From: Enterococcus avium ATCC 14025
GTDB taxonomy: Bacteria; Bacillota; Bacilli; Lactobacillales; Enterococcaceae
DNA: 64,000 nt
NCBI RefSeq assembly: GCF_000406965.1
Contig: NZ_KE136368.1
Location: 62,001-126,000 of the forward strand
Reading direction: 5' to 3'
The notes under the pieces were generated by a model. That model had not been told where the DNA came from. It did no database searches and worked only from the letters and a program-made list of their open reading frames with translations. Of this stretch, positions 41,711 to 50,846 are shown one piece after another (positions within the stretch are counted from its first letter, which is position 1; each line of letters begins with the position of its first letter). The position numbers were made by a program, and so were the translations under genes.

Positions 41711-42533
41711 AGAGGTAGAAGGAAGTGTTATTCGCAAAAAGGATCTAATTCGCTCTTGGCTGATTTGGGAAAATTTACCGCAAACCTGTTACAACTATGA
41801 ACGGATGATGGGCCAAGCGGTTGCACATGTTTTCGTTCCTATTTCGAAACGTTTGTATAACGATGATCCGGAAAAGAAAAAAGAAATGATGAAGCGTGAA
41901 ATTGAATTCTTCAATGTGCATATCGAATTTGGTTCTTGTATTATCGGGATGATCATTGCGCTGGAGGAGCAAAAAGCCAAAGGTGTTGCGATTCCAAGTG
42001 AGTTTATTACGAGTTTGAAGACATCATTGATGGGGCCGCTGTCGGGGATCGGCGATACGATTTTCCAAGGAGTTTTGATCCCAATCTTGTTAGCGATCTG
42101 TATTGATTTGACATTAAAAGGAACAATCTGGGGTTCGATCATTTACGCTGTTGCTATTATCGCGATCGCTTGGGGAATGAGTTATGCCAACTTCATGTTC
42201 GGCTATCGAGCCGGAGCAGATGCCGTCATGGACTTTCTCGAGAAGGGTCTGTTAAATAAGGTTCTGCGCGGCGCCGAAATCATGGGTTGTATGGTAATGG
42301 GCGGTCTGATTTCTAGTTATGTAAAAATGCACGTTGCCTTGAAGATCGTCAGCTCCACCACAACCTTTAAAGTTCAGGAACAGTTCCTGGATGCCGTGAT
42401 GCCGAATATTTTACCATTTGCCTTTACTATGCTGATTTATTTCTTAATGAAAAAAGGCTGGTCTTCATTAAAAATCATTGGTCTGATCGTCGTTGTCGGA
42501 GTAGTTGCGGGCTTCTTTGGAATTTTAGGCTAA
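41703..42533 (+). CDS. PTS EIID, mannose family
   Basis: EIID subunit of 276 residues: LIRSWLIWENLPQTCYNYERMMGQ at the N-terminus, the central SLMGPLSGIGDTIFQG motif that is diagnostic for EIID, and C-terminal hydrophobic segments. Start at 41703 within the end of EIIC. Confidence 0.93.
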   Translation: MSKEVEGSVIRKKDLIRSWLIWENLPQTCYNYERMMGQAVAHVFVPISKRLYNDDPEKKKEMMKREIEFFNVHIEFGSCIIGMIIALEEQKAKGVAIPSEFITSLKTSLMGPLSGIGDTIFQGVLIPILLAICIDLTLKGTIWGSIIYAVAIIAIAWGMSYANFMFGYRAGADAVMDFLEKGLLNKVLRGAEIMGCMVMGGLISSYVKMHVALKIVSSTTTFKVQEQFLDAVMPNILPFAFTMLIYFLMKKGWSSLKIIGLIVVVGVVAGFFGILG

Positions 42534-42540
42534 GCTATCG

Positions 42541-42578
42541 ACCAGCTCAAACTATCAGCAAGTGTGGTTTGGGCTGGT
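42541..42578 (+). other. Hairpin between EIID and the dehydrogenase genes
   Basis: ACCAGCTCAAAC (42541-42552) pairs with GTTTGGGCTGGT (42567-42578) with one G-T pair. There is no T run, so it may set mRNA stability or processing rather than terminate. Confidence 0.5.
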
Positions 42579-42621
42579 TAACTAGATGAAAATATTACCT
42601 TAATAGGAATGAGGCTATGAA

Positions 42622-43665
42622 ATGAAAGCAATTGTTGAAACAGGAATCAAGCAGCTGGAGATTCAAGAGCTGCCAATGCCGAAGATCGAAAAGGATGAAG
42701 TACTAATGAAGGTTAGAGCAAATGGCCTTTGTACCAATGATTTGCGCGATTATTTAGGCGACATGAAATATACCTATCCAAGAATTGGCGGTCATGAGTT
42801 TAGCGGAGAAGTTGTTGAAATCGGCAGCGATGTAAATCCTGAACATTTTGATGTGGGAGATCATGTCGTTAAATACATTATTCCAGCCTGCGGAGAGTGC
42901 CATTATTGTAAAACAGGGCGTGAGAATCTATGTATCGAGGTGTCAAAATCAACGACCTTCCAAAACCTTGATGGCATTTCCGGCTTTTTAGGGATGTCGC
43001 AATACATCGCCGTAAAAAGTCGCGATCTTTACAAATATCCGAAAGAGGTTCCTTTTACCCATAGTGCCTTTACCGAACCGTTGGCCTGTGTGGTAAACAG
43101 TGTTGAAAGGGCCCAGCTGATGTTCGGACAGGACGTGGTGATTATTGGTGGCGGAGTGATGGGACTTTTTCATGTCGTTTTGGCGAAATTGTCAGGAACG
43201 CGTGTGATTCTCAGTGAACCCAATGCTGAACGCAGGAAATTGGCGGAGGAATTAGGCGCGGACCTCACCTTTGATCCAACCAAGGTCGATGCTGTGAATT
43301 TTGTCAAAGAACATACAGAAGGACGCGGCGCGGAAGTTGTTTTCAATACTACGGCTCTTCCGCAAATTGCGAAACAGGCAATGGATTTTACAGCAACTGG
43401 GGGGCAAACCTTTATGTTCAGCTCGCTGCATCCGAATGAGCCCGTGCCGACCGATATGGGGGCGGTCCATTCTTATGAAAAGTTGATTACTGGAACAGTC
43501 AGTCCTAAAATACCAACCTTTTATCGTTCGGTTCAATTGATTGCAAAAGGAATCGTAGACGTAACACCATTATTAGCGAAGACTTTTGATTACACGGAGG
43601 CAGTTGAAGCCTTTGAATATGCGTTAAGACCAGATACATTAAAAACAATGATTACCTTTGATTAG
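42622..43665 (+). CDS. Zinc-dependent polyol/sorbitol-type dehydrogenase
   Basis: Medium-chain dehydrogenase of 347 residues. Catalytic zinc ligands in NGLCTNDL and GGHEFSGE, structural zinc in CGECHYCKTGRENLC, and NAD site VIIGGGVMGLFH. Near galactitol-1-phosphate 5-dehydrogenases in type. In this operon it should oxidise the PTS-delivered polyol phosphate to a ketose phosphate, which the FGGY kinase and aldolase 3 then process. Confidence 0.87.
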   Translation: MKAIVETGIKQLEIQELPMPKIEKDEVLMKVRANGLCTNDLRDYLGDMKYTYPRIGGHEFSGEVVEIGSDVNPEHFDVGDHVVKYIIPACGECHYCKTGRENLCIEVSKSTTFQNLDGISGFLGMSQYIAVKSRDLYKYPKEVPFTHSAFTEPLACVVNSVERAQLMFGQDVVIIGGGVMGLFHVVLAKLSGTRVILSEPNAERRKLAEELGADLTFDPTKVDAVNFVKEHTEGRGAEVVFNTTALPQIAKQAMDFTATGGQTFMFSSLHPNEPVPTDMGAVHSYEKLITGTVSPKIPTFYRSVQLIAKGIVDVTPLLAKTFDYTEAVEAFEYALRPDTLKTMITFD

Positions 43666-43684
43666 AAGAAAGCAGGAGAAGAAA

Positions 43685-45154
43685 ATGAGTGCATCTGTTT
43701 ATGTTGGATTAGATATCGGCACCACATCGATTAAGGTAGCTGCTGTAACTAAGCAATTAGAAACGGTTTTTGAAAAGCAGTATGCCTATGACTACCTTGT
43801 CCCTCAGAAAGGCTGGACGGAGATTAAACCAGATACATGGGGCGAACTCGTGATAAAAGGCTTAAAAGAGCTGTTCCAACAGGTTCCTGCCGAAACGGTC
43901 GCAGGAATTGGAATTACCGGACAGATGCACACGACCGTGTTTGTTGACGAACACGGTCTTTCCGTTCGACCAGCCATTATGTGGAACGACAATCGTACAA
44001 AGAGCAGTTTATCAGAAATCAAGCAGCGTTTGGAAAGTAAAGCGGAGACGGTTCATCTTGCTAAAATCGTCTCGACAGGCAGTCCTTTAGCTAACTTATT
44101 ATGGGTAAAAGAACACGAACCAGAGCAATATCAGCAGATCAATAAATTTCTGATTGCAAAAGATTATGTGAAATTGAAATTGACCGGCACCTATACCACG
44201 GACTATTGCGATGCGTCTACGTCCTCTCTTTATGATTTACATGCGGATTGTTGGTCTGAAGAGGTTCAAGAATTGTTTGATTTACCGAGGAGTTTCTTTC
44301 CCGATATTCGACCAGCATCGACGATTATTGGCGAGTTAACGAAGGAAATATGTCGGGAGTTGAATATCGAGAGCACCATACCAGTGGTTTCTGGAACCGG
44401 CGACAACGTGGCCTCCGTGTTGATTTCTGGAGGCTTCGAAAATATGCAGCCGCTGGTCTCATTAGGGACTTCAGGAGTGGTGGTAATTCCAAATGCTCAT
44501 CATCAATTAAAGCAGATAGGCAAAAATGTTGTGGCCAAACTGACTGATGAGGATGAGGCAATCATTACGCAAGGAACGGTCCAATCTGGAGCGAAAATCA
44601 ATAGCTGGTGGATGGAAAAAATTTTACGAACCAAGAACTACACAAAGGAACAAGAAGAAATTCCGTTAACGCTGTTGGGAGAAAACGAGGTGCTCTTCTT
44701 TCCCCATATGAATGGTGAAAAAACACTTTTTGCCGATCCCAATTTGAAGGGTGCTTTTATCGGACTGGGATTGGAGACAAGAAGAGCGGAAATGTATCTG
44801 GCCGTGCTGGAAGGATTGGCTTTTGGTATTCGTCAATTGTTTCTTTCACTGAAAAATGACGAAGCTCCGCAATATTTTACCATCGTTGGCGGTGGTGCCA
44901 AAAGCGAACTGTGGATTAAGATTTTTGCCAATGTTTTAGGCTATCCAATCAAGCGGATACAGACTTCGCAAGAGGCCGTCCACGGAGCGGCGATTTTAGC
45001 AATGATGGGTGTGGAAGGAAGCTTTGTTTTTCCGAAAAGTGATGCTCAGGTGATCCCTCCTGATCCAGTGATTAGCGCAAAGTACAACCAGCGTTACGAA
45101 AATTATCTAAAACTATCCCAACATTTACGACTTTTCGGAGGTGAAGAATCATGA
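43685..45154 (+). CDS. FGGY-family carbohydrate kinase 2, xylulokinase-like
   Basis: FGGY kinase of 489 residues: VGLDIGTTSIKVAAV, GITGQMHTTVFVD (close to the xylulokinase GQMHG motif), WNDNRT, and the second-lobe VSGTGDNVASVL and LGTSGVV. Start at 43685 follows CAGGAGAAG. It sits between the dehydrogenase and the zinc-ribbon gene, overlapping the latter by four bases. Second phosphorylation of a ketose phosphate is inferred. Confidence 0.87.
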   Translation: MSASVYVGLDIGTTSIKVAAVTKQLETVFEKQYAYDYLVPQKGWTEIKPDTWGELVIKGLKELFQQVPAETVAGIGITGQMHTTVFVDEHGLSVRPAIMWNDNRTKSSLSEIKQRLESKAETVHLAKIVSTGSPLANLLWVKEHEPEQYQQINKFLIAKDYVKLKLTGTYTTDYCDASTSSLYDLHADCWSEEVQELFDLPRSFFPDIRPASTIIGELTKEICRELNIESTIPVVSGTGDNVASVLISGGFENMQPLVSLGTSGVVVIPNAHHQLKQIGKNVVAKLTDEDEAIITQGTVQSGAKINSWWMEKILRTKNYTKEQEEIPLTLLGENEVLFFPHMNGEKTLFADPNLKGAFIGLGLETRRAEMYLAVLEGLAFGIRQLFLSLKNDEAPQYFTIVGGGAKSELWIKIFANVLGYPIKRIQTSQEAVHGAAILAMMGVEGSFVFPKSDAQVIPPDPVISAKYNQRYENYLKLSQHLRLFGGEES

Positions 45155-45690
45155 AAGAGTGTTTGCTTTGCAGTGCCCCATTAAAGCTAATTAAATTCAA
45201 GTGTGCAGAAGGGCACGTCTGCAAAACTTGTTACGAGAAAGCCAGTATGAATTTTTCTCAGACAATCAAAAGGAAAACCAAAGCAGAGCTATTGGAAATT
45301 ATGAAAGCACCTCTTGAAGAAAACAAAGAGGAGACATTTGAAATTTCACGAAGGATCAATCAATTAATTTTCTTCGATGATTACAACCAGCAGATTTGTC
45401 TGCCAAATCATAAAAAATATACCAAGGAAACGTTAAAACCAGAAGTCTATCCCTTTTCTGCGATTGTAGATTGCCAGCTTGTGGAGGAACAGATTGAAAG
45501 AGTGGTCAAGAAAAAGCCGCAGCAATTAGGCTGTATCAAAGTTGTTTTGACTTTCCAAAACGAGAGCCGGGATATTTGGCTGATCCCAAATTACATCAAT
45601 ATTGATAGCATGGCTTATAAAACGATGCGTTCATTGGCGAAAAATATTGTTGTCGAAGTCAATCAATCGAAGGAGGTCGTGGCATGTTAG
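45151..45690 (+). CDS. Zinc-ribbon (DUF4428-like) protein in the sugar operon
   Basis: A 179-residue protein with an N-terminal four-Cys ribbon MKECLLCSAPLKLIKFKCAEGHVCKTCYEKA resembling DUF4428, then an alpha/beta region (YPFSAIVDCQLVEEQIERVV) of unknown type. It overlaps the FGGY kinase (ATGA) and aldolase 3 (seven bases), so it is made with both. I know no role for such a protein in sugar catabolism; metal insertion or regulation are guesses. Confidence 0.7.
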   Translation: MKECLLCSAPLKLIKFKCAEGHVCKTCYEKASMNFSQTIKRKTKAELLEIMKAPLEENKEETFEISRRINQLIFFDDYNQQICLPNHKKYTKETLKPEVYPFSAIVDCQLVEEQIERVVKKKPQQLGCIKVVLTFQNESRDIWLIPNYINIDSMAYKTMRSLAKNIVVEVNQSKEVVAC

Positions 45691-46550
45691 TCGGATTGCA
45701 AGAGGTGTTAGTCAAAGCTAGAGCAGAAAAGCAAGCGATCGCAGCCTTTAATGTACCCAATTTAGAAATGATTCGAGCTGCAATTCAAGCGGCCGAAGAG
45801 GTAAATACGCCGGTGATTTTGCAGCATGCTGAGGGCCATGGTTCATTGATCTCATTAGAAGAGATTGGTCCGATCATGCTCCAATATGCTAAACGCAGCA
45901 AAGTTCCAGTAGTTGTTCACTTGGATCATGGAAAAAGCTTTGAGATGATTATGCAGGCGATGAAGCTGGGCTTTACTTCAGTCATGATCGATGCCTCAGA
46001 TTTACCTTTTGAAGAAAACATTGCTCGCACCAAAGAAATTGTTAAAATTGCCCATAGTTTAGGCGTCAGTGTTGAAGCAGAGTTGGGTCATGTTTTTACC
46101 TCATCATTGGGCGGTGGCGAAGGACGCACTCCAGACGATGATCAAATTGGCGAAACAGATATTTATACTGATCCCAAGCAAGCCAAGGATTTTGTGGATG
46201 CGACTACTGTGGATTGTTTAGCTGTGGCTTTTGGTACGGTTCATGGTGTTTATTTGAAGGAGCCGAAATTAGATTTAGATCGAGTTAAGAAAATTTATGA
46301 CGAAGTGAAAATTCCACTGGTTATGCATGGCGGCTCAGGGGTAGAAGCTAGTGATTATCGAACCGCGATAGAAAACGGCATCGCTAAAATCAATTACTAT
46401 ACCTATGCGAATCAAGCGGGCGCCGCTGCATTGAGGGATTACCTGAAGGCGGATAATCAGGATTATTTCTTGGAAGATTGTATTGAGGTTGCAACAAAAG
46501 GGTTGCGAGAAGATTATATGGAAGCGTTGAAGATTTTTAACGGAAAATAG
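45684..46550 (+). CDS. Class II sugar-bisphosphate aldolase 3 (GatY/KbaY-like)
   Basis: Zinc aldolase of 288 residues, closer to tagatose-bisphosphate aldolases than the other two: AFNVPNLEMIRAA, VVHLDHGKSFE (79-84), VEAELGHVFTSS, VAFGTVHGVY, VMHGGSGVE. RBS AAGGAGG. Last gene of the mannose-type PTS operon; it should cleave the ketose bisphosphate made by the dehydrogenase and kinase. A strong terminator follows. Confidence 0.9.
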   Translation: MLVGLQEVLVKARAEKQAIAAFNVPNLEMIRAAIQAAEEVNTPVILQHAEGHGSLISLEEIGPIMLQYAKRSKVPVVVHLDHGKSFEMIMQAMKLGFTSVMIDASDLPFEENIARTKEIVKIAHSLGVSVEAELGHVFTSSLGGGEGRTPDDDQIGETDIYTDPKQAKDFVDATTVDCLAVAFGTVHGVYLKEPKLDLDRVKKIYDEVKIPLVMHGGSGVEASDYRTAIENGIAKINYYTYANQAGAAALRDYLKADNQDYFLEDCIEVATKGLREDYMEALKIFNGK

Positions 46551-46562
46551 AATGAGAAGATG

Positions 46563-46604
46563 AAACGGTGCGTAATCAGGAAAGGTGATTATGCACCGTT
46601 TTTC
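46563..46604 (+). terminator. Terminator of the mannose-type PTS operon
   Basis: AACGGTGCGTAATCA pairs with TGATTATGCACCGTT (one mismatch region) and ends in Ts. Confidence 0.85.
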
Positions 46605-46869
46605 TTGAGTGATGAGGATTTCGAATTATTCTGCATCCACAGTAAAAGTAATACGGCGCCAGATATCCAGCCGCTCGTTTAATACATTTGTTCTGATTTT
46701 TTGAAGTAATGGGCTAACAAAGAACATTTTAGATTAAGCAAAAAACAGCTATCTTTACTGAAAAAATGAATTCTCTCTAGCTCCCCTGAACCATATCCTC
46801 TATAATAAAAAGATGATGAAATTTTGCTGATAAAAAAATCATCGAATGTGAGGAAAAGGGAGCGATCGA
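46605..46869. other. Intergenic region with a possible minus-strand remnant
   Basis: On the minus strand 46626-46727 reads MFFVSPLLQKIRTNVLNERL... and ends TFTVDAE, with an in-frame stop just upstream; it looks like the end of a lost gene. A TATAAT at 46801-46806 may belong to the aminotransferase promoter, without a clear -35. Confidence 0.3.
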
Positions 46870-47991
46870 ATGAAAATAGCGCCATTCAAAGTAGAATTAT
46901 GGATGAATGAACATGAGGACAAAGCAATTTATAATACAGGAGAAACCTGCGTTGACTCCATCAGCATGGATGAGTTATTCGCGATTGCTGGATTAAATAA
47001 GCAGGAAGTGTTAAACGAACTGACGCAAAAGCGCCTGACTTATGGACATATTTTTGGCAATCCAAAGTTTAAAGAAGGGATTGCTTCCCTTTACGAAACA
47101 ATCCAAGCAGAGGATATCACGACGACCCATGGCGCGATTGGCGCAAATCACTTGGTGCTCTATTCATTGGTTGAACCTGAGGATGAGGTAGTAGCTGTAC
47201 TACCAACGTATCAGCAGCTGTATTCGATTCCGGCTTCTTTCCAAGCAACGGTGAAGCAGCATGTGCTGACACCTGAAAATAATTTCTTGCCTGACTTGAC
47301 GCAATTGAGAAATCAGGTCAGTTCAAAAACGAAAATGATCATCATTAATAATCCTAACAATCCTTCTGGTGCTTTAATGGATCGTGGGATGCTGGAGGAG
47401 ATTATTGAGATTGCTAGAGCAGCAGATGCTTATATTCTTTCAGATGAGACGTATCGCGGATTGACTCAAGAAGAGGTGGAGAGCCCTTCAATTGCAGATA
47501 TGTATGAAAAAGGCATCAGTGTTAGCAGCATGTCGAAGGTGTGGTCGCTGGCTGGACTGCGATTAGGCTGGATTGTGACAAAAAATGTCGAAGCGTTAGA
47601 GCAGTGCTTGCTTCACCGTGATCATAATACTATCAGCTGCGGCATGATTGACGAGGAACTAGCTGCGATCGCTTTAGCAAATAAAGAAAAAATCTTGGCA
47701 AGGAATCTAAAAATCGTACGTGACAATTTGAAGATTTTAGATGAGTGGGTAGCAAAAGAACCCCACATCTCTTATGTAAAACCACAGGCAGGTACCGTGA
47801 CACTGCTTTATTATGATTTTGATCTTCCAAGCAGAGAACTCTGTCTTGAGCTGATCGATAATTATGGCTTGCTGTTTACTCCTGGAGATTGTTTTGAATT
47901 TGAAAACTGTGTTCGGATCGGGTATGGCTGTAGTACAGAAGAATTGATTGCCGGTTTGAACAAATTTTCTGAATACTTGGCGACGATTTAA
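46870..47991 (+). CDS. PLP-dependent aminotransferase, class I/II
   Basis: Fold-type I aminotransferase of 373 residues. Residues seen: NNPNNPSGALMD, SDETYRG, and the PLP Lys in SSMSKVWSLAGLRLGW. C-terminal VRIGYGCSTEEL is the substrate-carboxylate Arg region. RBS AAAAGGGAGCG. Single gene followed by a terminator; the substrate cannot be named from sequence. Confidence 0.87.
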   Translation: MKIAPFKVELWMNEHEDKAIYNTGETCVDSISMDELFAIAGLNKQEVLNELTQKRLTYGHIFGNPKFKEGIASLYETIQAEDITTTHGAIGANHLVLYSLVEPEDEVVAVLPTYQQLYSIPASFQATVKQHVLTPENNFLPDLTQLRNQVSSKTKMIIINNPNNPSGALMDRGMLEEIIEIARAADAYILSDETYRGLTQEEVESPSIADMYEKGISVSSMSKVWSLAGLRLGWIVTKNVEALEQCLLHRDHNTISCGMIDEELAAIALANKEKILARNLKIVRDNLKILDEWVAKEPHISYVKPQAGTVTLLYYDFDLPSRELCLELIDNYGLLFTPGDCFEFENCVRIGYGCSTEELIAGLNKFSEYLATI

Positions 47992-47998
47992 AATTTGA

Positions 47999-48035
47999 GA
48001 GCGTAATGATCTTTCTAAGGTCTTACGCTTTTTTG
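47999..48035 (+). terminator. Terminator after the aminotransferase gene
   Basis: AGCGTAA and TTACGCT pair with further partial pairing inside, followed by TTTTTT. Confidence 0.75.
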
Positions 48036-48148
48036 CTGTAGAAATAATCTTGTTGGTTAATAAAATCCTACAATTCGTTAACAACTGCTCCATTATCAAT
48101 TACGACAAGCAATGGTACACTAAAGGTGATCAGAGAGGGGCGATTAAC

Positions 48149-49231
48149 ATGACGTTGTTAATGGGAAGGATTATCCAGAAGCTTAGAAAAGAACAGAATT
48201 TGACACAGGGGCAGGTAGCAGCAGCTTTAGGAGTCACAACTGCTGCCGTGTCGAAGTGGGAGACAGACAGTACCTATCCAGACATTTCCTTATTAGGCCC
48301 GTTGGCACGATTGTTGAAGACGAATGTGGATCAGCTAGTCAATTTTAAGAAAGCATTGAGCGAGCTGGAAGTAGCGAATTTTGAAAAAGAAGCCCGAGCT
48401 ATTTTTGAAACAGGTGATAGTCAACAGGCAATGGACTTTTGCGACGCGCTGCTGAAAGCCTATCCTAGTGATGACCTGTTACGCTTTCGCCTAGCTTCAG
48501 TGTATATCTTCTATCTGAACGCTTCTTCTGAGGAGAGTCAGATGAAGCATCAACTTCATGAAGCAATTCAATCATTTGAGGGGCTTCGAACATCGGAAAA
48601 TCTTGAATTGAAGCAAGCCTCTCTGCATGTTTTGGCAAGCCTCTATTTGATGGATGAGCAGTTAGCCAAGGCTGAAGTGGTGATCGAGGAATTACCACCA
48701 GTAAATCAAGATCCTCGAATGATGAAGACAACTATTCTATATAGAAGGGAAGCCTATGAGGAATCTTTGAAGCTGAGTCAGCTTTGTCTATTCCAAGAAT
48801 TACGAGATGCTAGTCTGAATCTTTATCACATAGCAAAAGTCGCGCGTAAGCAGAAGGAGTATGAAAAAGCGATTGAAATTGTTGAAATTGGTATCGAAAT
48901 GGATAAACTGCTTCATATTGATCAGATTTCTGGCACCAATGCCAATTACTATTTGTTTAAAGCTGAAATTTTAGCGATTCAAGGAAAAAACGATGAAGCA
49001 CTAAAGGAATTAAAAAAATTTATCCCTGCTTTAAAAACAGCCTTTGCATTGAAGAATCCAAGAAACGACCTTCTATTCAATCAAATTGCGTTGAAGGACT
49101 CCTCCGTTTCCACCCAATATATCGCAGAACGAATGGCTGATTTAATTGAACAATCTGAGGAATTTTATCCATTGTTGGAAGACCTGCGATTTTCAGCATT
49201 ATTAACTGAACTGAGAATGCTGAAGGAATAG
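48149..49231 (+). CDS. XRE-family regulator with a TPR-like C-terminus
   Basis: A 360-residue protein: N-terminal helix-turn-helix (MGRIIQKLRKEQNLTQGQVAAALGVTTAAVSKWETDSTYPD) followed by helical repeats of TPR type to the end. The start at 48149 follows GAGAGGGG; the frame upstream to 48050 is not conserved in type. Such XRE-TPR proteins often sense peptides or control stress genes; target unknown. Confidence 0.83.
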   Translation: MTLLMGRIIQKLRKEQNLTQGQVAAALGVTTAAVSKWETDSTYPDISLLGPLARLLKTNVDQLVNFKKALSELEVANFEKEARAIFETGDSQQAMDFCDALLKAYPSDDLLRFRLASVYIFYLNASSEESQMKHQLHEAIQSFEGLRTSENLELKQASLHVLASLYLMDEQLAKAEVVIEELPPVNQDPRMMKTTILYRREAYEESLKLSQLCLFQELRDASLNLYHIAKVARKQKEYEKAIEIVEIGIEMDKLLHIDQISGTNANYYLFKAEILAIQGKNDEALKELKKFIPALKTAFALKNPRNDLLFNQIALKDSSVSTQYIAERMADLIEQSEEFYPLLEDLRFSALLTELRMLKE

Positions 49232-49250
49232 ATTACGAATCTGGAGGGTT

Positions 49251-49276
49251 GGATAACTAATTATCCATTCTTTTTA
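49251..49276 (+). terminator. Short terminator after the XRE-TPR gene
   Basis: GGATAA and TTATCC with a CTAA loop, followed by ATTCTTTTT. Confidence 0.5.
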
Positions 49277-49429
49277 ACGTACTAAAAATCCTATCACTTT
49301 CAAAGTATCGCCTCCTTAGTCGAATAATCATTTTGGATATAGGGTTATTGCCAAGACTTTGGTATGATAATAGTGAAATTATGAGCGAATTTTAAAAGGA
49401 AGAAAAAATAAGGAATTGGAGTAATCACT

Positions 49430-49870
49430 ATGGACACCATTCAAAAATGGCTGCAAACGCATCAGAAGCGACTAGCGTGTGATTTTGCTGGGATTGCATG
49501 TAATGTAGCGACAGACGATAAACCAAAGGAGATTCGCTGGATTTATGTAGCGGGGAATCAAAGTGAGGCCTATAAAAAGATTCGATTGCAAATCGGCAGA
49601 GGTATTGCTGGATTGGTTTGGAAAACAGCACGAACACAATTAGATGAGAATATACTAGAGCAGCCAGAAAAGCTGATTGATTATCCAATTGCCAGACTAG
49701 AAAAATTACAGGTCGCCTTAGCAGCTCCGGTAATCAAGCGCAAAGAAGTGGTGGCGGTCTTGTTGCTGGGCTATCGCCAAAATCATCAGTTTACTAGGAC
49801 TGAAAGAGAACAATTGGAAAAGCTGGCAAGTGAATTGAGCGAACTGTTCGAGGAGGATCAGGATGATTGA
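49430..49870 (+). CDS. nreA: NreA, GAF-domain nitrate receptor
   Basis: A 146-residue single GAF-domain protein (GRGIAGLVWKTARTQ; VALAAPVIKRKEVVAVLLLGY) at the head of an operon with a NreB-type kinase and NreC-type regulator. In staphylococci NreA binds nitrate and restrains NreB. Overlaps nreB by eight bases. Assignment relies on domain plus context. Confidence 0.82.
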   Translation: MDTIQKWLQTHQKRLACDFAGIACNVATDDKPKEIRWIYVAGNQSEAYKKIRLQIGRGIAGLVWKTARTQLDENILEQPEKLIDYPIARLEKLQVALAAPVIKRKEVVAVLLLGYRQNHQFTRTEREQLEKLASELSELFEEDQDD

Positions 49871-50846
49871 ATTTCCTTTATCATTGTTTCAACGTATCCA
49901 AGAAGCGCTATGGCTTTTAGATCAATCCGATCAGGTGTTGGCGGTTACACAATTAGCCAAGCAGATTGAAACAAATTATCGATTTAGCTTAAAAGCAATA
50001 TTGGAAATTAGTCGAGGGGAAGGGTGCGCGCTGCATAGCACAAAAGAAGAGTGCTTAAATTGTTCATTGCCAGGAAAAATATCTCCGTCCGGATTTCCGT
50101 TTGTCTTAATCGATTGCAATGGAAAACAAGAAGAGTTCTGGGGAAGCCTACAATCTGATGGTAAGCAGAGAATTTTGCAAATTCAAGCACGGCCAACTAT
50201 TTCTACCGAGACCTCCTTTTTTGATTACTTAAATAATGCGCGTGAGTATGAACGAAAGAAAATTGCTCAAGATTTGCATGACGGTATTGCTCAAAGTGTC
50301 TACAGCTTGATGCTGGAAACGCGAGGATTAAAATGGTTGTCTTCCGATGCCCAGATGGAGAAATTAAAAGGGATCGATCGTCATTTTTCAGAGGTTCTAA
50401 CTGAAATTAAAGAAATGGCTAGTGAATTACGGCCAATGGCGATTGATGCCTTTGGACTTGTTCACGCATTGGAGCAGTTTGTTGAGCGAACCAGTGAAAT
50501 GACCGGTTTTGAAATAAATCTGTTGCGTGAAGGTGAAGAGCAAACCATGAATGAAACCACGCGAATAACCATTTACCGAATTATTCAGGAAGCAGTCAAC
50601 AACGCGATGAAGTACTCAGGTGAAAATCAAATGACTGTTCGGCTTTCGTTTCAGACTGAAGATTTGCTAGTTGAAATAAAGGATCACGGAATCGGATTTG
50701 AAGGAGAGCATAAGGAAAAGGGATTTGGTCTGGCAAATATGAAGGAGCGTGCCCATTCAATTAATAGCAAGTTAACCATTTACGCTAGGCCAAACCAAGG
50801 AACGTGTATCAAACTTCATGTTCCTCTGAAGGAGGAGATAAAGTGA
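49863..50846 (+). CDS. nreB: NreB-type oxygen-sensing histidine kinase
   Basis: Cytoplasmic HisKA_3 kinase of 327 residues. The N-terminal PAS-like region has GCALHSTKEECLNC and a further Cys in LIDCNG, four cysteines in all, which could hold the iron-sulfur cluster by which NreB senses oxygen. The phosphorylated His is in RKKIAQDLHDGIAQSVYSL; ATPase motifs are EAVNNAMKYS and KDHGIGF/GFGLANMKERA. No membrane helices. Overlaps nreC by four bases. Confidence 0.88.
   Translation: MIEFPLSLFQRIQEALWLLDQSDQVLAVTQLAKQIETNYRFSLKAILEISRGEGCALHSTKEECLNCSLPGKISPSGFPFVLIDCNGKQEEFWGSLQSDGKQRILQIQARPTISTETSFFDYLNNAREYERKKIAQDLHDGIAQSVYSLMLETRGLKWLSSDAQMEKLKGIDRHFSEVLTEIKEMASELRPMAIDAFGLVHALEQFVERTSEMTGFEINLLREGEEQTMNETTRITIYRIIQEAVNNAMKYSGENQMTVRLSFQTEDLLVEIKDHGIGFEGEHKEKGFGLANMKERAHSINSKLTIYARPNQGTCIKLHVPLKEEIK

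Noticed and set aside
46679-46885. Minus-strand 68-residue frame before the aminotransferase
   Set aside because: It overlaps the aminotransferase start and has no RBS or recognisable protein features.
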